A DNA stretch of 52,455 bases from Acidobacteriaceae bacterium (GCA_030041515.1 JASHNS010000079.1:1-52455), one strand, 5' to 3'; shown: positions 10,935 to 20,390, counted from the stretch's first letter. Notes: generated by a model not told the origin, from the sequence alone. Made by a program: numbers and translations.

Positions 10935-11558
10935 GTGAAAGCTCGATGGCAGGGTAGATCGAAGGAACGTGGGCTGGCCGTTCCCTCGGCCTGCGCCCCT
11001 CCGCCGAGCGATGCGCGAGACGGTCTTGCTGTATTACCACGCAGCGGCACAAGGTCGTCGGTCAACGACACCTGTACATTAAGTAACTTGTCACGGCTAA
11101 CTGGGGTCAAGCCTCATGTGTTGGAACAGTACCTCCGCTCCGGCCCCGTGGAGAGCTCCGGCAGGAACTCCTTTACCGGCAGGCTCGCATTTCAGCGCGC
11201 CGACCTGATTCGGCTGGAGAAGCTCGTGTTCGCTGAGGTATTAGGCTTAGCCGGTAACGAGATCGCGAATGAACCCCCTGCCGGGCGCCATGTGATCTCC
11301 GAGCTTGAGTGTCAACGCTCTGTCCTTATGGAACTAAGAAGACGATTGAACAGGGTGATTTATTTTATTGAATATGCCCAGGAAATGAATCGATACCCGT
11401 GGTCTGATGACTGGCACTCAGTCGCTTCAGTCATTGAGGCGATCAATCAATACAGAGAGCGTGAGTCATTGCAGAGTTGTTATAGGGGTGATAGCTCCGA
11501 TGACAGGAAAGCCGGCGAGGTGCGGACAGGGCGTGCGGCGACTCAAAGAGGGCAATGA
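10935..11558 (+). CDS. MerR-like helix-turn-helix protein (atypical)
   Basis: A short regulator-like protein. The segment TLSNLSRLTGVKPHVLEQYL (about residues 50-69) matches the MerR-type opening helix-turn-helix, where the family usually reads IGEVARLTGVSPRTLRYYE. It continues with FQRADLIRLEKLVFAEVLG, as in the second helical pair. A C-terminal helix, SELECQRSVLMELRRRLNRV, could be the dimerisation coiled coil. The N-terminal 45 residues look low-complexity, and the start is uncertain: GTG 10935 is the most plausible, but no strong Shine-Dalgarno is seen. No effector-binding domain is visible. It could also be a degenerating gene, since the surrounding region holds remnants. Confidence 0.5.
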   Translation: MKARWQGRSKERGLAVPSACAPPPSDARDGLAVLPRSGTRSSVNDTCTLSNLSRLTGVKPHVLEQYLRSGPVESSGRNSFTGRLAFQRADLIRLEKLVFAEVLGLAGNEIANEPPAGRHVISELECQRSVLMELRRRLNRVIYFIEYAQEMNRYPWSDDWHSVASVIEAINQYRERESLQSCYRGDSSDDRKAGEVRTGRAATQRGQ

Positions 11559-11650
11559 GGACTGCCTGTGGAATCATAAGGCGCAGCGCCCCCGCTGGGC
11601 TGAATCCTCAGGATGGATGACGATCCTGGCGGGTTTTCATTTTCCGGGGT

Positions 11651-12469
11651 GTGGGGCCCGGTATCGTGGCGAAGCGTAGAGCTGACCTTACGGTCTTCTC
11701 TCCGCAGCAGCGAGAACGGATTCGCGGGGAACTGGTTGCGGCCGCAAAGGCGGACACACGTATTGCCGGTGCCGCCCATCTCGGCTCGGCAGCTGTCGGG
11801 CTCGAGGATCGCTGGTCTGACATTGACCTCGCGCTGTCTCTGTCGCCCGATGCTGACATGGATCAGGTGCTTGCTGACTGGACCCTGCGTATGTATCGCC
11901 ACCACCAGGCGGTAGCCAGCTGCGACGTCAGGCGTGGCGACATCCTGTACCGGGTTTTTCTGCTCGATAACAGCCTGCAGGTCGATCTCTCCTTCTGGCC
12001 CTGCGGCGAATTTCGTGCGACGGGTCCAAAATTCAGCGTGATCTTCGGGCTTGCGGGAGAATCGAGGCCGGCCCCAGGTCCGGATTCGAATGAGCTCATC
12101 GGGATGGCATGGCTGTACGCCCTCCATGTGCGATCGAGCATGGCGCGCTCGCGCCTGTTGCAGGCTGAATATATGTTGAGCGGGATGCGCGACAACACCC
12201 TGGCGCTGGTGGGCAGGCGCCACGGTGTAAGTGCTGTGCAGGGTCGAGGGCTGGATGACCTCCCCAACGAACATAAGGCACGAGCCGCGGAGTGCCTGGC
12301 TCGCTCGCTGGAACCGGTTGAACTCACCCGCGCTTTTCAACGGACAGCGGAGATCCTGCTCGAAGAAGTGCGGCACGCCGACCCTGGGCTGGCATCGAAG
12401 CTGGAGCCGCCACTCAGGCTGACGGTTAAAGCGGCCACTTACGTTGCTGGTTCCCGATGCGGCGATTAA
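11651..12469 (+). CDS. nucleotidyltransferase-fold protein (Pol beta-like)
   Basis: A protein of about 270 residues with the nucleotidyltransferase signature GSAAVGLEDRWSDIDLAL (about residues 45-62): the Gly-Ser followed after about ten residues by Asp-x-Asp, which bind the metal and triphosphate. A third acidic residue probably lies in LQVDLSFW. The C-terminal half is helical. Related folds occur in aminoglycoside nucleotidyltransferases and in MNT-type antitoxins or tRNA nucleotidyltransferase-like enzymes; sequence alone does not decide. There is no HEPN partner gene beside it, which argues against a MNT/HEPN toxin-antitoxin module. GTG 11651 or GTG 11666 could be the start; neither has a strong ribosome site. 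Confidence 0.65.
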   Translation: MGPGIVAKRRADLTVFSPQQRERIRGELVAAAKADTRIAGAAHLGSAAVGLEDRWSDIDLALSLSPDADMDQVLADWTLRMYRHHQAVASCDVRRGDILYRVFLLDNSLQVDLSFWPCGEFRATGPKFSVIFGLAGESRPAPGPDSNELIGMAWLYALHVRSSMARSRLLQAEYMLSGMRDNTLALVGRRHGVSAVQGRGLDDLPNEHKARAAECLARSLEPVELTRAFQRTAEILLEEVRHADPGLASKLEPPLRLTVKAATYVAGSRCGD

Positions 12470-12650
12470 ACGGCTGGCGCAGGTACGCGCGTTGCTGCGG
12501 GCAACACTGCCGATCATCCGTGGCGCTCGCGGCGGTGTGTTGAAGTCAGGACACCCACCCGAAGCCTGGCCGCTGAGCGGGGCCGGAGTGCGGCCCGTTC
12601 TTGAATCAAAATCAAATGCCACCCCGATGCCTTCAAAATCAGTAGGGTGA

Positions 12651-13160
12651 TGGCTCGTCGTCATCAAACCAAATCGCGGTTCGCCCCTCCTGGCCTGCAT
12701 TCGCCTTCACGAGTCATTCGCCGCCAATTCTCCCAATCGAAAATACGTTGCCATCTTCAGCGGTCCGGACTCGGTTAGCCAACTCCGTCTGAGCGTCTGG
12801 GATGTTCACAGGGGTCAGACGCTGCGGGACCTCTCGCCAGTCGCCTGGACTTCCTGCCCCAACGGTCAGCCCGTCTGGTGGAATAAGGGCCGGTGGCTGC
12901 TTGCGCCGTATTCGCCCGAGTTCTCGGGGTCCGGAGTCGGCTTATGGGATGTGGACACTGGCCGCTTTATCGGGAAGCTCGCAATTCCGGCAAATTGCAA
13001 AGGTCACGCTCTGCCTGTGGCCCTGGGCAACAGGTCCCTGGTGAGATGTCTCGACGACGAAGTGCTGGAGTGGAAGGTGAAAGCGGTGCGGCGACAATCA
13101 AAAGGCGGGTACGCGAGGTTGCGGCGGGCAGCGATACGCCGCAGCGGGAATGCTGGGTAG
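12651..13160 (+). pseudogene. WD40/beta-propeller-like gene remnant lacking a start
   Basis: Between a TGA at 12648-12650 and a TAG at 13158-13160 one frame stays open for 169 codons and reads like a propeller protein: NRKYVAIFSG, LRLSVWDVHRGQTLRDLSP, WWNKGRWLLAPYSPEFSG, VGLWDVDTGRFIGKL, LVRCLDDEVLEWKV. The two S/G-x-x-LWD/VWDV-x-x-G strands are typical WD40 or WD40-like repeats. There is no ATG, GTG or TTG near the 5' end, and an ATG with a purine-rich leader (12649) opens in a different frame. The simplest reading is the 3' part of a larger propeller gene that lost its 5' end by deletion or frameshift. Confidence 0.55.
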
Positions 13161-13561
13161 CGGGTGAGCCGGCCCGAATGGTCACATGGGGCTGCCGCCG
13201 GGCATCGCGTTCATCGGGTTGCGTGGCCTGCGAACAGCGCCGTGATCAGAAGACCCGTGAAAGTGCTGTAGCCAATGTTGCCGCCAGCGGGAGCATGGTG
13301 CGCCGGCGCGCTCCATCATGGCATGTGTTGACGGGCAGAACCCCCTCATGAACCGCAAGGTCGTTCTGCGCGTACCAACCCCAAAAGCCCTTTACTCTAG
13401 TGGCGCGCCATTCACCCCGCCTATGCCACTTAAGTGGCAGATACTCCGGCGGATTTCTCCCGAAAAAGATTGCAGCTCGATGCAGCGTCGCGATACGCTG
13501 ATCCGACAATTTCCGCCTGGAACGCTCCTCTGCTCTGAACGGGCATCCCTCAGGAGGATCC
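13161..13561. other. intergenic region upstream of the DUF1800 operon
   Basis: No gene is supported. On the minus strand a 33-codon frame ending near 13185 reads GNIGYSTFTGLLITALFAGH in part, like the hydrophobic tail of a protein, but it is closed upstream by a stop. The right end should hold the promoter of the DUF1800-DUF1501 operon and contains two perfect palindromes, TGGCGCGCCA (13401-13410) and the 16-base one annotated separately. The AGGAGG ribosome site of the next gene is at about 13551-13556. The stretch 12470-12650 before the WD40 remnant is likewise empty. Confidence 0.4.
13424..13439. promoter_or_regulatory. perfect 16-base palindrome, candidate operator of the DUF1800 operon
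   Basis: TGCCACTTAAGTGGCA is an uninterrupted inverted repeat about 122 bases upstream of the GTG of the DUF1800 gene, in a place expected for an operator. A 13/16 relative sits immediately upstream of the GH1 gene (6077-6092). The binding protein is unknown. Confidence 0.4.
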
Positions 13562-16405
13562 GTGCACGCGCGATTCGCACGCATCACCCCCCGTGCCTCG
13601 GCACTCTGTCTCGCCATCGCTTTAGCAACCCTCCCGGTCCTTACCGGCTGTGGCGGCGAGGTCGTTGGTACTTCCGGCAACTTCACGGCCCTCAAGTCCT
13701 CCTCGGACAAGATCCGCGTCAACCAGACCATGCAGATCACCGCGTCCGACAATATAACGGACGTGCAGCTCGTCTACGCCGTCAACGGCGTGGTCGGCGG
13801 AAATGCCGAGTTCGGGACCATCAGCGCCACCGGCCTCTACAAAGCCCCGGCCGTCGTGCCCACTCCGAATACGGTCACCGTCACCAGCACCGCCCCGCAG
13901 TTCCCAACCCATCCCGCGGGCTCTCTCCAGCTCAGTATTCTTAACCCCATTCCCGTGATCGGTGGAGTGACCCCGTCAGGCTTTGCGGAGGACACGCCCA
14001 CCACCGTCGCCGTGAATGGTTCGCAGTTTGTCTATGGGGCGCAAATCCTCTGGAACGGCGTCGCCGTGCCCACGACATTTATTTCCGGCGGCCAGCTTCT
14101 CGCCTCCATCTCCGGACCCGCTCCCGGAACCTATCCCCTGACCGTGAGCAATCCCAATCCTGGTTCCGCCACTGCGCCCGATGTGCCCATTACCATCGGC
14201 CCAGGAAATGTCGTTCTCACCCTGCAGCCCGGTAACGGAACCGATGTCCGCGTCAGCAACAAGCTCAGCCTCGGCCTCACCGTTACCGGCACCCTGAATA
14301 CCAAAGTCACCCTCAAGGTGAACGGCATCCCCGGGGGCAACGCCCAGGTCGGCACCGCCGTTTCCGGTTCCGATGGCTCCATTACCTATACCGCTCCGGC
14401 GGTGGTGCCCGTCCCGAGCAACGTCGTTCAGCTCACCATCACCAGCGTCGACAATACCGCCGTCTCCATCAATCAGAACATTTCCGTCCTCAACCCGATC
14501 CCCATCCTCAATTCCGCCAGCCCCATATCCTTCCCCACAGGCACGGCCTCGGTCGTCGTGAAGGGCCAGAAATTCATCTCCGGCGCTCAGGTCCTCATGG
14601 ATGGGAACCCGGTGCCCACCACCTTCAACAGCGGCGGTCAACTCACCGCCACGCTCACGCTCACTGAGCCGGGCAGCTTCGATTTGCAGGTGATGAATCC
14701 GGATCCCGGCCCCGCTGCCTCCGCGGACCTTGTGGCCTCCGTCCAGGGCAATCCTCCCGTCCCCGTCGTCACTCCCGAGGACGCATCCCGCTTTCTCGAA
14801 CAGGCGACCTTCGGCGCCACCGATCCGGACATCCATCACCTCTCCCTCATCGGCTACCAGGCCTGGCTCAACGAGCAGTTCGCTCTGCCCCCCGTCCCCC
14901 TCGAGCCTTCTGTCGAGCAGGCTCTCATCATCAACAATCCCCCCTGCGCCAGCACCAACCTCAAGTGCAATGCCGCCCTCTTCGAGCAGAACGATAACGG
15001 CGAAATTTACTTCCAGGACAACTTCTGGCAGCAGGCCCTCGCCGGCAGCGACGAGCTGCGTCAGCGCGTCCGCTACGCCCTCTCTGAGATCTTCGTCGTC
15101 TCTTCCAACAACTCCGCCGTCGAGGGCGAGCCCCGCGGCGAGGCTCAGTACTACGACATCCTCGGCCAGGATGCCTTTGGCAACTTCCGCACCCTTCTCA
15201 ATGACATCACCCTCAACCCCATGATGGGCCAGTATCTCTCCATGCTCGGCAACGACAAGGGCAACGCCACCACCGATCCTGACGAGAACTACGCCCGCGA
15301 AGTCATGCAGCTCTTCACCATCGGCCTCTATCAGCTCAACGACGACGGCTCCCAGAAGCTCGATGGCTCCGGTAACCCCATCCCCACCTATTCCAACAAC
15401 GATGTCATGGGCATCGCTAAAGTCTTCACCGGCTTCAGCTGGAACGTCCCAGGACACGATGGCTCCAATGCCTGGTCGAACTGCTGCATGTACGTGGGCC
15501 CCGGTTATGGCGAAGATATCCTGCCCATGCAGAGTTTCCCCGACCATCATTCCACCGAAGAAAAACAATTCCTCGGCGTCACGATTCCTTCTTCAGGCAG
15601 CCCCGATCCTGAAGGCGATCTCAAAATCGCGCTCGACACCCTCTTCAACCACCCCAACCTTCCCGCGTTTTTCTGTAAGCAGCTCATCCAGCATCTCGTC
15701 ACCAGCAACCCCAGCCCGGCCTATGTCAGTCGCGTTGCTGCCGTCTTCAAAGACAATGGCCTCGGCGTCCGCGGCGACATGAAAGCGGTCATCACTGCCA
15801 TCCTCCTCGATCCCGAGGCCCGCGATTCCGCCGATGACTTCAGCAATCCCCAGTATGGAAAAGTCCGCGAAGCGCTCCTCCGCTACACCGAGTGGGCGCG
15901 TGCCTTCACCGCCCAGTCCCGCACCGGCTCCTGGGGCATCGGCAGCACCGAGGATCCCATCTGGGGCCTCGGTCAGATGACCATGCGTTCCCCCACCGTC
16001 TTCAACTGGTTCGCCCCCGGCTACGTCCCCCCCGGCACCAGCATCGAGCAGGCCGGCCTCGTCGCTCCGGAAATGCAGATGACCAATGTTTCCACCGTCG
16101 TCGGCTATCTCAATTACATGCAGAATGCCATCGGCAGCAACCCCCAGGCCGGCTCCGACATTTTCTCCAGCTACGCTGCCGAAATGCACCTCGCCGCTAC
16201 CCCCGATGACCTCCTCGACCGCCTCAATCTCCTGCTCATGGCCGGCGAAATGGACAGCACTCTCCGCAGCCAGATCATCAACGCAGTCAGTTCCATTCCC
16301 ATTCCCTCCGGCGACCAGAACGCCATCAATGCCGCTCTGAATGCGCGTGTCGCAACCGCTGTCTATCTCACCATGGCTTCGCCGGCATTCGCCGCGCAGT
16401 TCTAG
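13562..16405 (+). CDS. DUF1800 lipoprotein with duplicated Ig-like/IPT units
   Basis: A 947-residue exported protein. Its signal peptide ends in LTGC (lipobox, cysteine about residue 30). Residues about 35-400 contain two repeats of the same composite unit: an Ig-like segment with a YKAPAVVPTP or YTAPAVVPVP strand, followed by an IPT/TIG-like segment opening NPIPVIGGVTP or NPIPILNSASP with a GAQILWNGVAVPTTF or GAQVLMDGNPVPTTF hairpin. From about residue 402, EDASRFLEQATFGATDPDI starts the DUF1800 domain, which runs to the end. AGGAGG sits five bases before the GTG. Its stop is 12 bases from the DUF1501 gene. This pair is widespread in Acidobacteriota and Planctomycetota; the biochemical role is not established, with surface polymer or secretion functions proposed. 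Confidence 0.92.
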   Translation: MHARFARITPRASALCLAIALATLPVLTGCGGEVVGTSGNFTALKSSSDKIRVNQTMQITASDNITDVQLVYAVNGVVGGNAEFGTISATGLYKAPAVVPTPNTVTVTSTAPQFPTHPAGSLQLSILNPIPVIGGVTPSGFAEDTPTTVAVNGSQFVYGAQILWNGVAVPTTFISGGQLLASISGPAPGTYPLTVSNPNPGSATAPDVPITIGPGNVVLTLQPGNGTDVRVSNKLSLGLTVTGTLNTKVTLKVNGIPGGNAQVGTAVSGSDGSITYTAPAVVPVPSNVVQLTITSVDNTAVSINQNISVLNPIPILNSASPISFPTGTASVVVKGQKFISGAQVLMDGNPVPTTFNSGGQLTATLTLTEPGSFDLQVMNPDPGPAASADLVASVQGNPPVPVVTPEDASRFLEQATFGATDPDIHHLSLIGYQAWLNEQFALPPVPLEPSVEQALIINNPPCASTNLKCNAALFEQNDNGEIYFQDNFWQQALAGSDELRQRVRYALSEIFVVSSNNSAVEGEPRGEAQYYDILGQDAFGNFRTLLNDITLNPMMGQYLSMLGNDKGNATTDPDENYAREVMQLFTIGLYQLNDDGSQKLDGSGNPIPTYSNNDVMGIAKVFTGFSWNVPGHDGSNAWSNCCMYVGPGYGEDILPMQSFPDHHSTEEKQFLGVTIPSSGSPDPEGDLKIALDTLFNHPNLPAFFCKQLIQHLVTSNPSPAYVSRVAAVFKDNGLGVRGDMKAVITAILLDPEARDSADDFSNPQYGKVREALLRYTEWARAFTAQSRTGSWGIGSTEDPIWGLGQMTMRSPTVFNWFAPGYVPPGTSIEQAGLVAPEMQMTNVSTVVGYLNYMQNAIGSNPQAGSDIFSSYAAEMHLAATPDDLLDRLNLLLMAGEMDSTLRSQIINAVSSIPIPSGDQNAINAALNARVATAVYLTMASPAFAAQF

Positions 16406-16417
16406 GAGGATTTCCCC

Positions 16418-17875
16418 ATGTGCAAGTGCCACATCACCAGCAAATTCGAGCGATCGCGCCGCCAGTTCCTCCGCACCGCGTCGCTGGCCTCCATGTCCGG
16501 TCTCGCCGCCAGCCCCATCATGCTCGGCCTCAACTCCATGGCGGCCATGGCGCAGTCCACCGGCGCCACCGATTACCGCGCCCTCGTCTGCGTCTTCCTC
16601 CAGGGCGGCAACGATGGCCACGGCACCGTCATCGCCACCGACTCCGATTCCTATGACGCCTTCGTCCAGGCCCGCTCCGGCGCCCCTGGCCTCGCCTACC
16701 CGCTCGATGACCTGCTCCCCATCACCCTCAACACCCCTCAGCAGGGCCGCACGTTCGCGCTCAATCCGTATCTCAAAGGGTTACAAAATCTCTTCAACGC
16801 CAGCCGCGCCGCCATCGTCGCCAACACCGGCACTCTCATCGTCCCCGCCACCAAGACCCAGGTGGATGCCAATTCCGTCCCGCTTCCCGCCTCCCTGTTC
16901 TCGCACTTCGATCAGACCGCTGCCTGGCAGGCCATCGCCGCCAATGGCGGCAGCGCCGAGCATGTCGGCTGGGGCGGCGCCGTCGCCGACCTCATCGAGA
17001 GCATGAACATGAATTCCAATTCCATGTTCACCTGCATCTCCACCGCCGGCATCGCTCTCTTTCTCGCCGGACAGGCCTCATTCCAGCTCAACGTGACCCC
17101 GGCCGGGCCCATCCCAATCTACGGCCTCTCCCAGCCCCTCTTCGGTCAGCAGGCCGGTTCTGAGGCTCTCTCCCAAATCCTCTCCGCCGACGAAACGAAT
17201 CTCTTCGCCAAAGAGTACGGAGTCGTCGTCAACCGCTCCATTCAGGCCCAGGCCATGCTCGCCTCCGCCATGCTTCCCGCCGGTCCCGGCGGCGTCCCCA
17301 ATCCGCCCCAGTATCTCGACCCCACCACCAAAATGCTCACCGATAATCCGCTGGCTGCCTCCCTCCAGACCGTAGCCCGCATCATTCAGGGCTACTCCAG
17401 CCTCGGTGTCAATCGCCAGATCTTCTATGTCCAGCTGGGCAGCTTCGACACCCACGATGCCCAGGCCGCAACCCACGCCACCCTGCTCACCCAGCTCGGC
17501 GAAGCCCTGGAATACTTCGATGGCCTCATGGTGGACGCCGGCCTCGGCAACCAGGTCACCAGCTTCACCGCCTCCGACTTCGGCAGAACCCTCACCAGCA
17601 ACAGCGACGGCACCGATCACGGCTGGGGCAGCCATCACTTCGTCGTCGGTGGCGCAGTCCAGGGCCACGATATGTATGGTCAGTACCCGGTGGTGGGCGT
17701 CGATCAGGCCAACGACGTCGGAGAAGGTCGCCTCATTCCCACCACCTCCGTCGACCAGTACGGTGGCACCCTGGCGCGATGGTTCGGTCTCAGTGACAGC
17801 CAGATTCGCCAGGTCTTCCCGAACTTCGCCAACTTTGGCTCCAGCCCCTATCTCGGATTTATGAGCCAGAGCTGA
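16418..17875 (+). CDS. DUF1501 protein, Tat-exported
   Basis: A 485-residue protein with the twin-arginine leader SRRQFLRTASLASMSG (residues about 13-28), so it is exported folded. The DUF1501 domain covers the mature part and belongs to the alkaline-phosphatase/sulfatase-like fold. Landmarks are LVCVFLQGGNDGHGTVI near the start and FTASDFGRTLTSNSDGTDHGWGSHHFVVGG near the end, where conserved Asp and His residues would bind metal. An AGGAGGA ribosome site lies 7-8 bases before the ATG, and only 12 bases separate it from the DUF1800 stop, so the two are one operon. The catalysed reaction is unknown. Context, a lipoprotein and a Tat protein made together, suggests a cell-surface pair. Confidence 0.92.
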   Translation: MCKCHITSKFERSRRQFLRTASLASMSGLAASPIMLGLNSMAAMAQSTGATDYRALVCVFLQGGNDGHGTVIATDSDSYDAFVQARSGAPGLAYPLDDLLPITLNTPQQGRTFALNPYLKGLQNLFNASRAAIVANTGTLIVPATKTQVDANSVPLPASLFSHFDQTAAWQAIAANGGSAEHVGWGGAVADLIESMNMNSNSMFTCISTAGIALFLAGQASFQLNVTPAGPIPIYGLSQPLFGQQAGSEALSQILSADETNLFAKEYGVVVNRSIQAQAMLASAMLPAGPGGVPNPPQYLDPTTKMLTDNPLAASLQTVARIIQGYSSLGVNRQIFYVQLGSFDTHDAQAATHATLLTQLGEALEYFDGLMVDAGLGNQVTSFTASDFGRTLTSNSDGTDHGWGSHHFVVGGAVQGHDMYGQYPVVGVDQANDVGEGRLIPTTSVDQYGGTLARWFGLSDSQIRQVFPNFANFGSSPYLGFMSQS

Positions 17876-17928
17876 CACGGAACTTATCGCCGCTGCTTCG
17901 CGTAGTGCAGGACGAGGTTCTTCCTGCC

Positions 17929-20358
17929 ATGCGAAGCGACGTGAAGCTGGCGCTCCGTCAACTCATCAAGTCCCCGGGCTTCGCGCTCACCGCCATGCTG
18001 ACCCTGGCGCTCGGCATCGGCGCAAACGCCGTCGTCTTCAGCGTCCTGAACGCAGTCGTGCTGCGCCCGCTGAATCTGCCCGGCGCCGGAAGCCTGTACA
18101 TGGTGCAGCGCCAGTTTCATCAGGGCCCCTCGCCGTCGCAATCCTATAAGGACTACCTCGACCTCCGCGATCGCAATCACACCTTCGCGAACCTCATCAC
18201 GGAAGGCATCATCGGCCCGGTCGGCGTGGATACCGGCCGCAACCCCTCCACCGCGTGGCCCTATCTCGCCAGCGGGAACTACTTCGACGCGCTTGGAATC
18301 CAGCCCTGGCTCGGCCGCTTCTACCATGCCTCCGACGAAAAGGGCTACAACAGCGCGCCCTTCGTCGTGCTCAGCTACGACTACTGGCGGACGCGCTTCC
18401 ACGCGGACCGCGGCGTCGTCGGGCGCGCCGTCGAAGTCAATAAGCATCCCTTCACGATTCTGGGAGTGGCCCCGCCCGGCTTCCGCGGCACCGAGCTGTT
18501 TTTCTCCCCGGCGATGTGGATTCCCATGGTCGAGGAGCCCACCGTCGACGGCTCGAACAATCTCCAATGGCGCGGCAACCACTCCTACTTTGTGCTCGGG
18601 CGCCTCAGGCCCGGCGTAACTCCCGGAGCGGCTGCGGCGGACCTCAACACCGTCGCCGCCGGGCTGGCCAGGGCGTATCCGGATGACGACGACGGTCTCA
18701 GGTTCACTCTTGCCCGTCCCGGTCTTGTCGGGGATATGCTGGGCGGTCCCGCGCGCGCCTTTCTTTCCGGCCTGATGCTCCTCGCCGGCCTCATCCTCCT
18801 CGCCGCCTGCGCCAACCTCGGCAGCCTCTTCGCCGCGCGCGCCGCCGACCGCGCGAAGGAAGTCGCCATGCGTCTGGCTCTCGGCTCGCGTCGCGCCCTC
18901 ATCCTCCGCCAGTTGCTCACGGAGGCCGTCCTGGTCGCACTGGCCGGGGGCGTGCTCGGACTCGCCGGTGGCGTCGTGATCCTGCACCTGCTCAGCGCAT
19001 GGCAGCCCATCCCCAACGTCCCCATCAACGTGCCGGTCAATCCGGATGCCCGCACCTATCTCCTGGCGATGGCGCTCGCGGTCCTCAGCGGCCTGCTCTT
19101 CGGCATCGTCCCCGTCCGCCAGGTCTTGCGCGCCGATCCCTGGCAGATGATCCGCACCGGCTCCAATGCCACCGGCGCTGGCCATCGCCTCTCGCTCAGA
19201 GATCTGCTGCTCGGCGGACAAATCGCCATCTGCGCCGTCCTCGTCACCGCCTCGCTCGTCGCCGTCCGTGGCCTCGTGCGGTCCCTGCACAGCAATTTCG
19301 GGTTCGATCCTCAGCACGCCATGGTCGTGGAATGCGACCTCCGCATGGCCGCCTACAATGACGACCAGTCCGCCGCAATGCAGAAGAAGATGCTGGATGC
19401 GATACGCGCCATCCCGGGCGTCACCGCCGCCGGCTACACCGACAATTTGCCGCTCGGCCTCGGCGGCGGCGACTCCTATGTCTATACCGACACCACCACT
19501 GACTATCGCCCCACCAACTACGCAGCCGACGCGATGAACTACAACATCTCCCCCGGCTACATCCAGTCCGCGGGCACGCGGTTGCTCGCCGGGCGCGACC
19601 TGTCCATGGCCGACGACGCCAGGGCTCCCATCGCGACTCTCGTCAATCGCAAATTCGCGGAGAAAGTCTTTGGCGGCGTTCAGCAGGCCGTCGGTGCTCA
19701 CTTTAAGTTCTGGGGCGGAAACCGCGCTCTCGTCGTCGGCGTCGTCGAGAACGGCAAATATCGCACGCTCACTGAAGATCAGCAGCCCGCCATGTACTTC
19801 TCCTTCCTGCAGCACAAGTCGACCGGTACCTTTCTCATCGTGCGGTCCCAGCGCGACGCGCAGGAGATGGCCGCCGCCCTGGAGCAAACCATGCGCGGCC
19901 TCGATCCCAACCTCCCGTTCCGCGTCATGACCTGGGATTCGGAGATGGCCTCCGCGCTCTTTGCGGCGCGCGTCGCCACGGTCGCTCTCGGCATCCTCGG
20001 TCTGCTCGGCGCCATGCTTGCCGTCACCGGAATCTTCGGCATGGCCTCCTACGCCGTCAGCCGCCGTCTCCGCGAGCTCGGCATCCGTGTCGCCCTCGGC
20101 GCCGGCCAGCGCGAAGTGCTGCGTGCCGCCCTGGGCCGCGCCTTCCGCGTCCTGGCCATCGGTTCGGCCCTCGGCGTTGGACTCGGCCTGCTGGCCACGC
20201 AGGTGCTGGCCCACATCGTCTACCAGGCCACTCCGAAAGATCCGCTCGTCCTTTCCGGCGTCGTCCTCACCATGATGGCCCTCGGCCTCGTCGCCACCTG
20301 GATTCCCGCCCGCAAAGCGCTCGCCGTCGACCCCGTCATCCTCCTGCGCGACGAATAG
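17929..20358 (+). CDS. ADOP-type ABC transporter permease without the prefix domain
   Basis: A second duplicated MacB/FtsX-type permease of about 809 residues. It begins directly at MRSDVKLALRQLIKSPGF, then LTAMLTLALGIGANAVVFSV, and so lacks the N-terminal prefix domain present in the permease at 1773. Each half has a periplasmic core followed by three membrane segments; the end reads ARKALAVDPVILLRDE. A GTG at 17905 in the same frame could add eight residues. GGACGAGG lies about 11 bases before the ATG chosen. It starts 53 bases after the DUF1501 stop and is probably in the same transcript. No ATPase gene accompanies it. Whether it serves the peptide locus downstream is unknown. Confidence 0.9.
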   Translation: MRSDVKLALRQLIKSPGFALTAMLTLALGIGANAVVFSVLNAVVLRPLNLPGAGSLYMVQRQFHQGPSPSQSYKDYLDLRDRNHTFANLITEGIIGPVGVDTGRNPSTAWPYLASGNYFDALGIQPWLGRFYHASDEKGYNSAPFVVLSYDYWRTRFHADRGVVGRAVEVNKHPFTILGVAPPGFRGTELFFSPAMWIPMVEEPTVDGSNNLQWRGNHSYFVLGRLRPGVTPGAAAADLNTVAAGLARAYPDDDDGLRFTLARPGLVGDMLGGPARAFLSGLMLLAGLILLAACANLGSLFAARAADRAKEVAMRLALGSRRALILRQLLTEAVLVALAGGVLGLAGGVVILHLLSAWQPIPNVPINVPVNPDARTYLLAMALAVLSGLLFGIVPVRQVLRADPWQMIRTGSNATGAGHRLSLRDLLLGGQIAICAVLVTASLVAVRGLVRSLHSNFGFDPQHAMVVECDLRMAAYNDDQSAAMQKKMLDAIRAIPGVTAAGYTDNLPLGLGGGDSYVYTDTTTDYRPTNYAADAMNYNISPGYIQSAGTRLLAGRDLSMADDARAPIATLVNRKFAEKVFGGVQQAVGAHFKFWGGNRALVVGVVENGKYRTLTEDQQPAMYFSFLQHKSTGTFLIVRSQRDAQEMAAALEQTMRGLDPNLPFRVMTWDSEMASALFAARVATVALGILGLLGAMLAVTGIFGMASYAVSRRLRELGIRVALGAGQREVLRAALGRAFRVLAIGSALGVGLGLLATQVLAHIVYQATPKDPLVLSGVVLTMMALGLVATWIPARKALAVDPVILLRDE

Positions 20359-20369
20359 GTGCCGCCCGG

Positions 20370-20390
20370 GGCAGGGAATCGCTCCCTGCC
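20370..20390 (+). terminator. short hairpin between the permease and LanM-like genes
   Basis: GGCAGGGA and TCCCTGCC form a perfect eight-base stem with a five-base loop, 11 bases after the permease stop. It is not followed by a clear T-run (CTTTTCC comes about 20 bases later), so it may be a weak terminator, an attenuator or an RNA processing site rather than a full stop. Confidence 0.35.

Noticed and set aside
11651-12469. MNT/HEPN toxin-antitoxin module at the nucleotidyltransferase gene
   Set aside because: There is no HEPN-like partner on either side, and the protein is larger than MNT antitoxins.
17884-20214. A 776-codon frame on the minus strand opposite the second permease
   Set aside because: Gly/Asp/Glu/Ala-rich composition without any domain; the plus strand encodes a clear ADOP permease.
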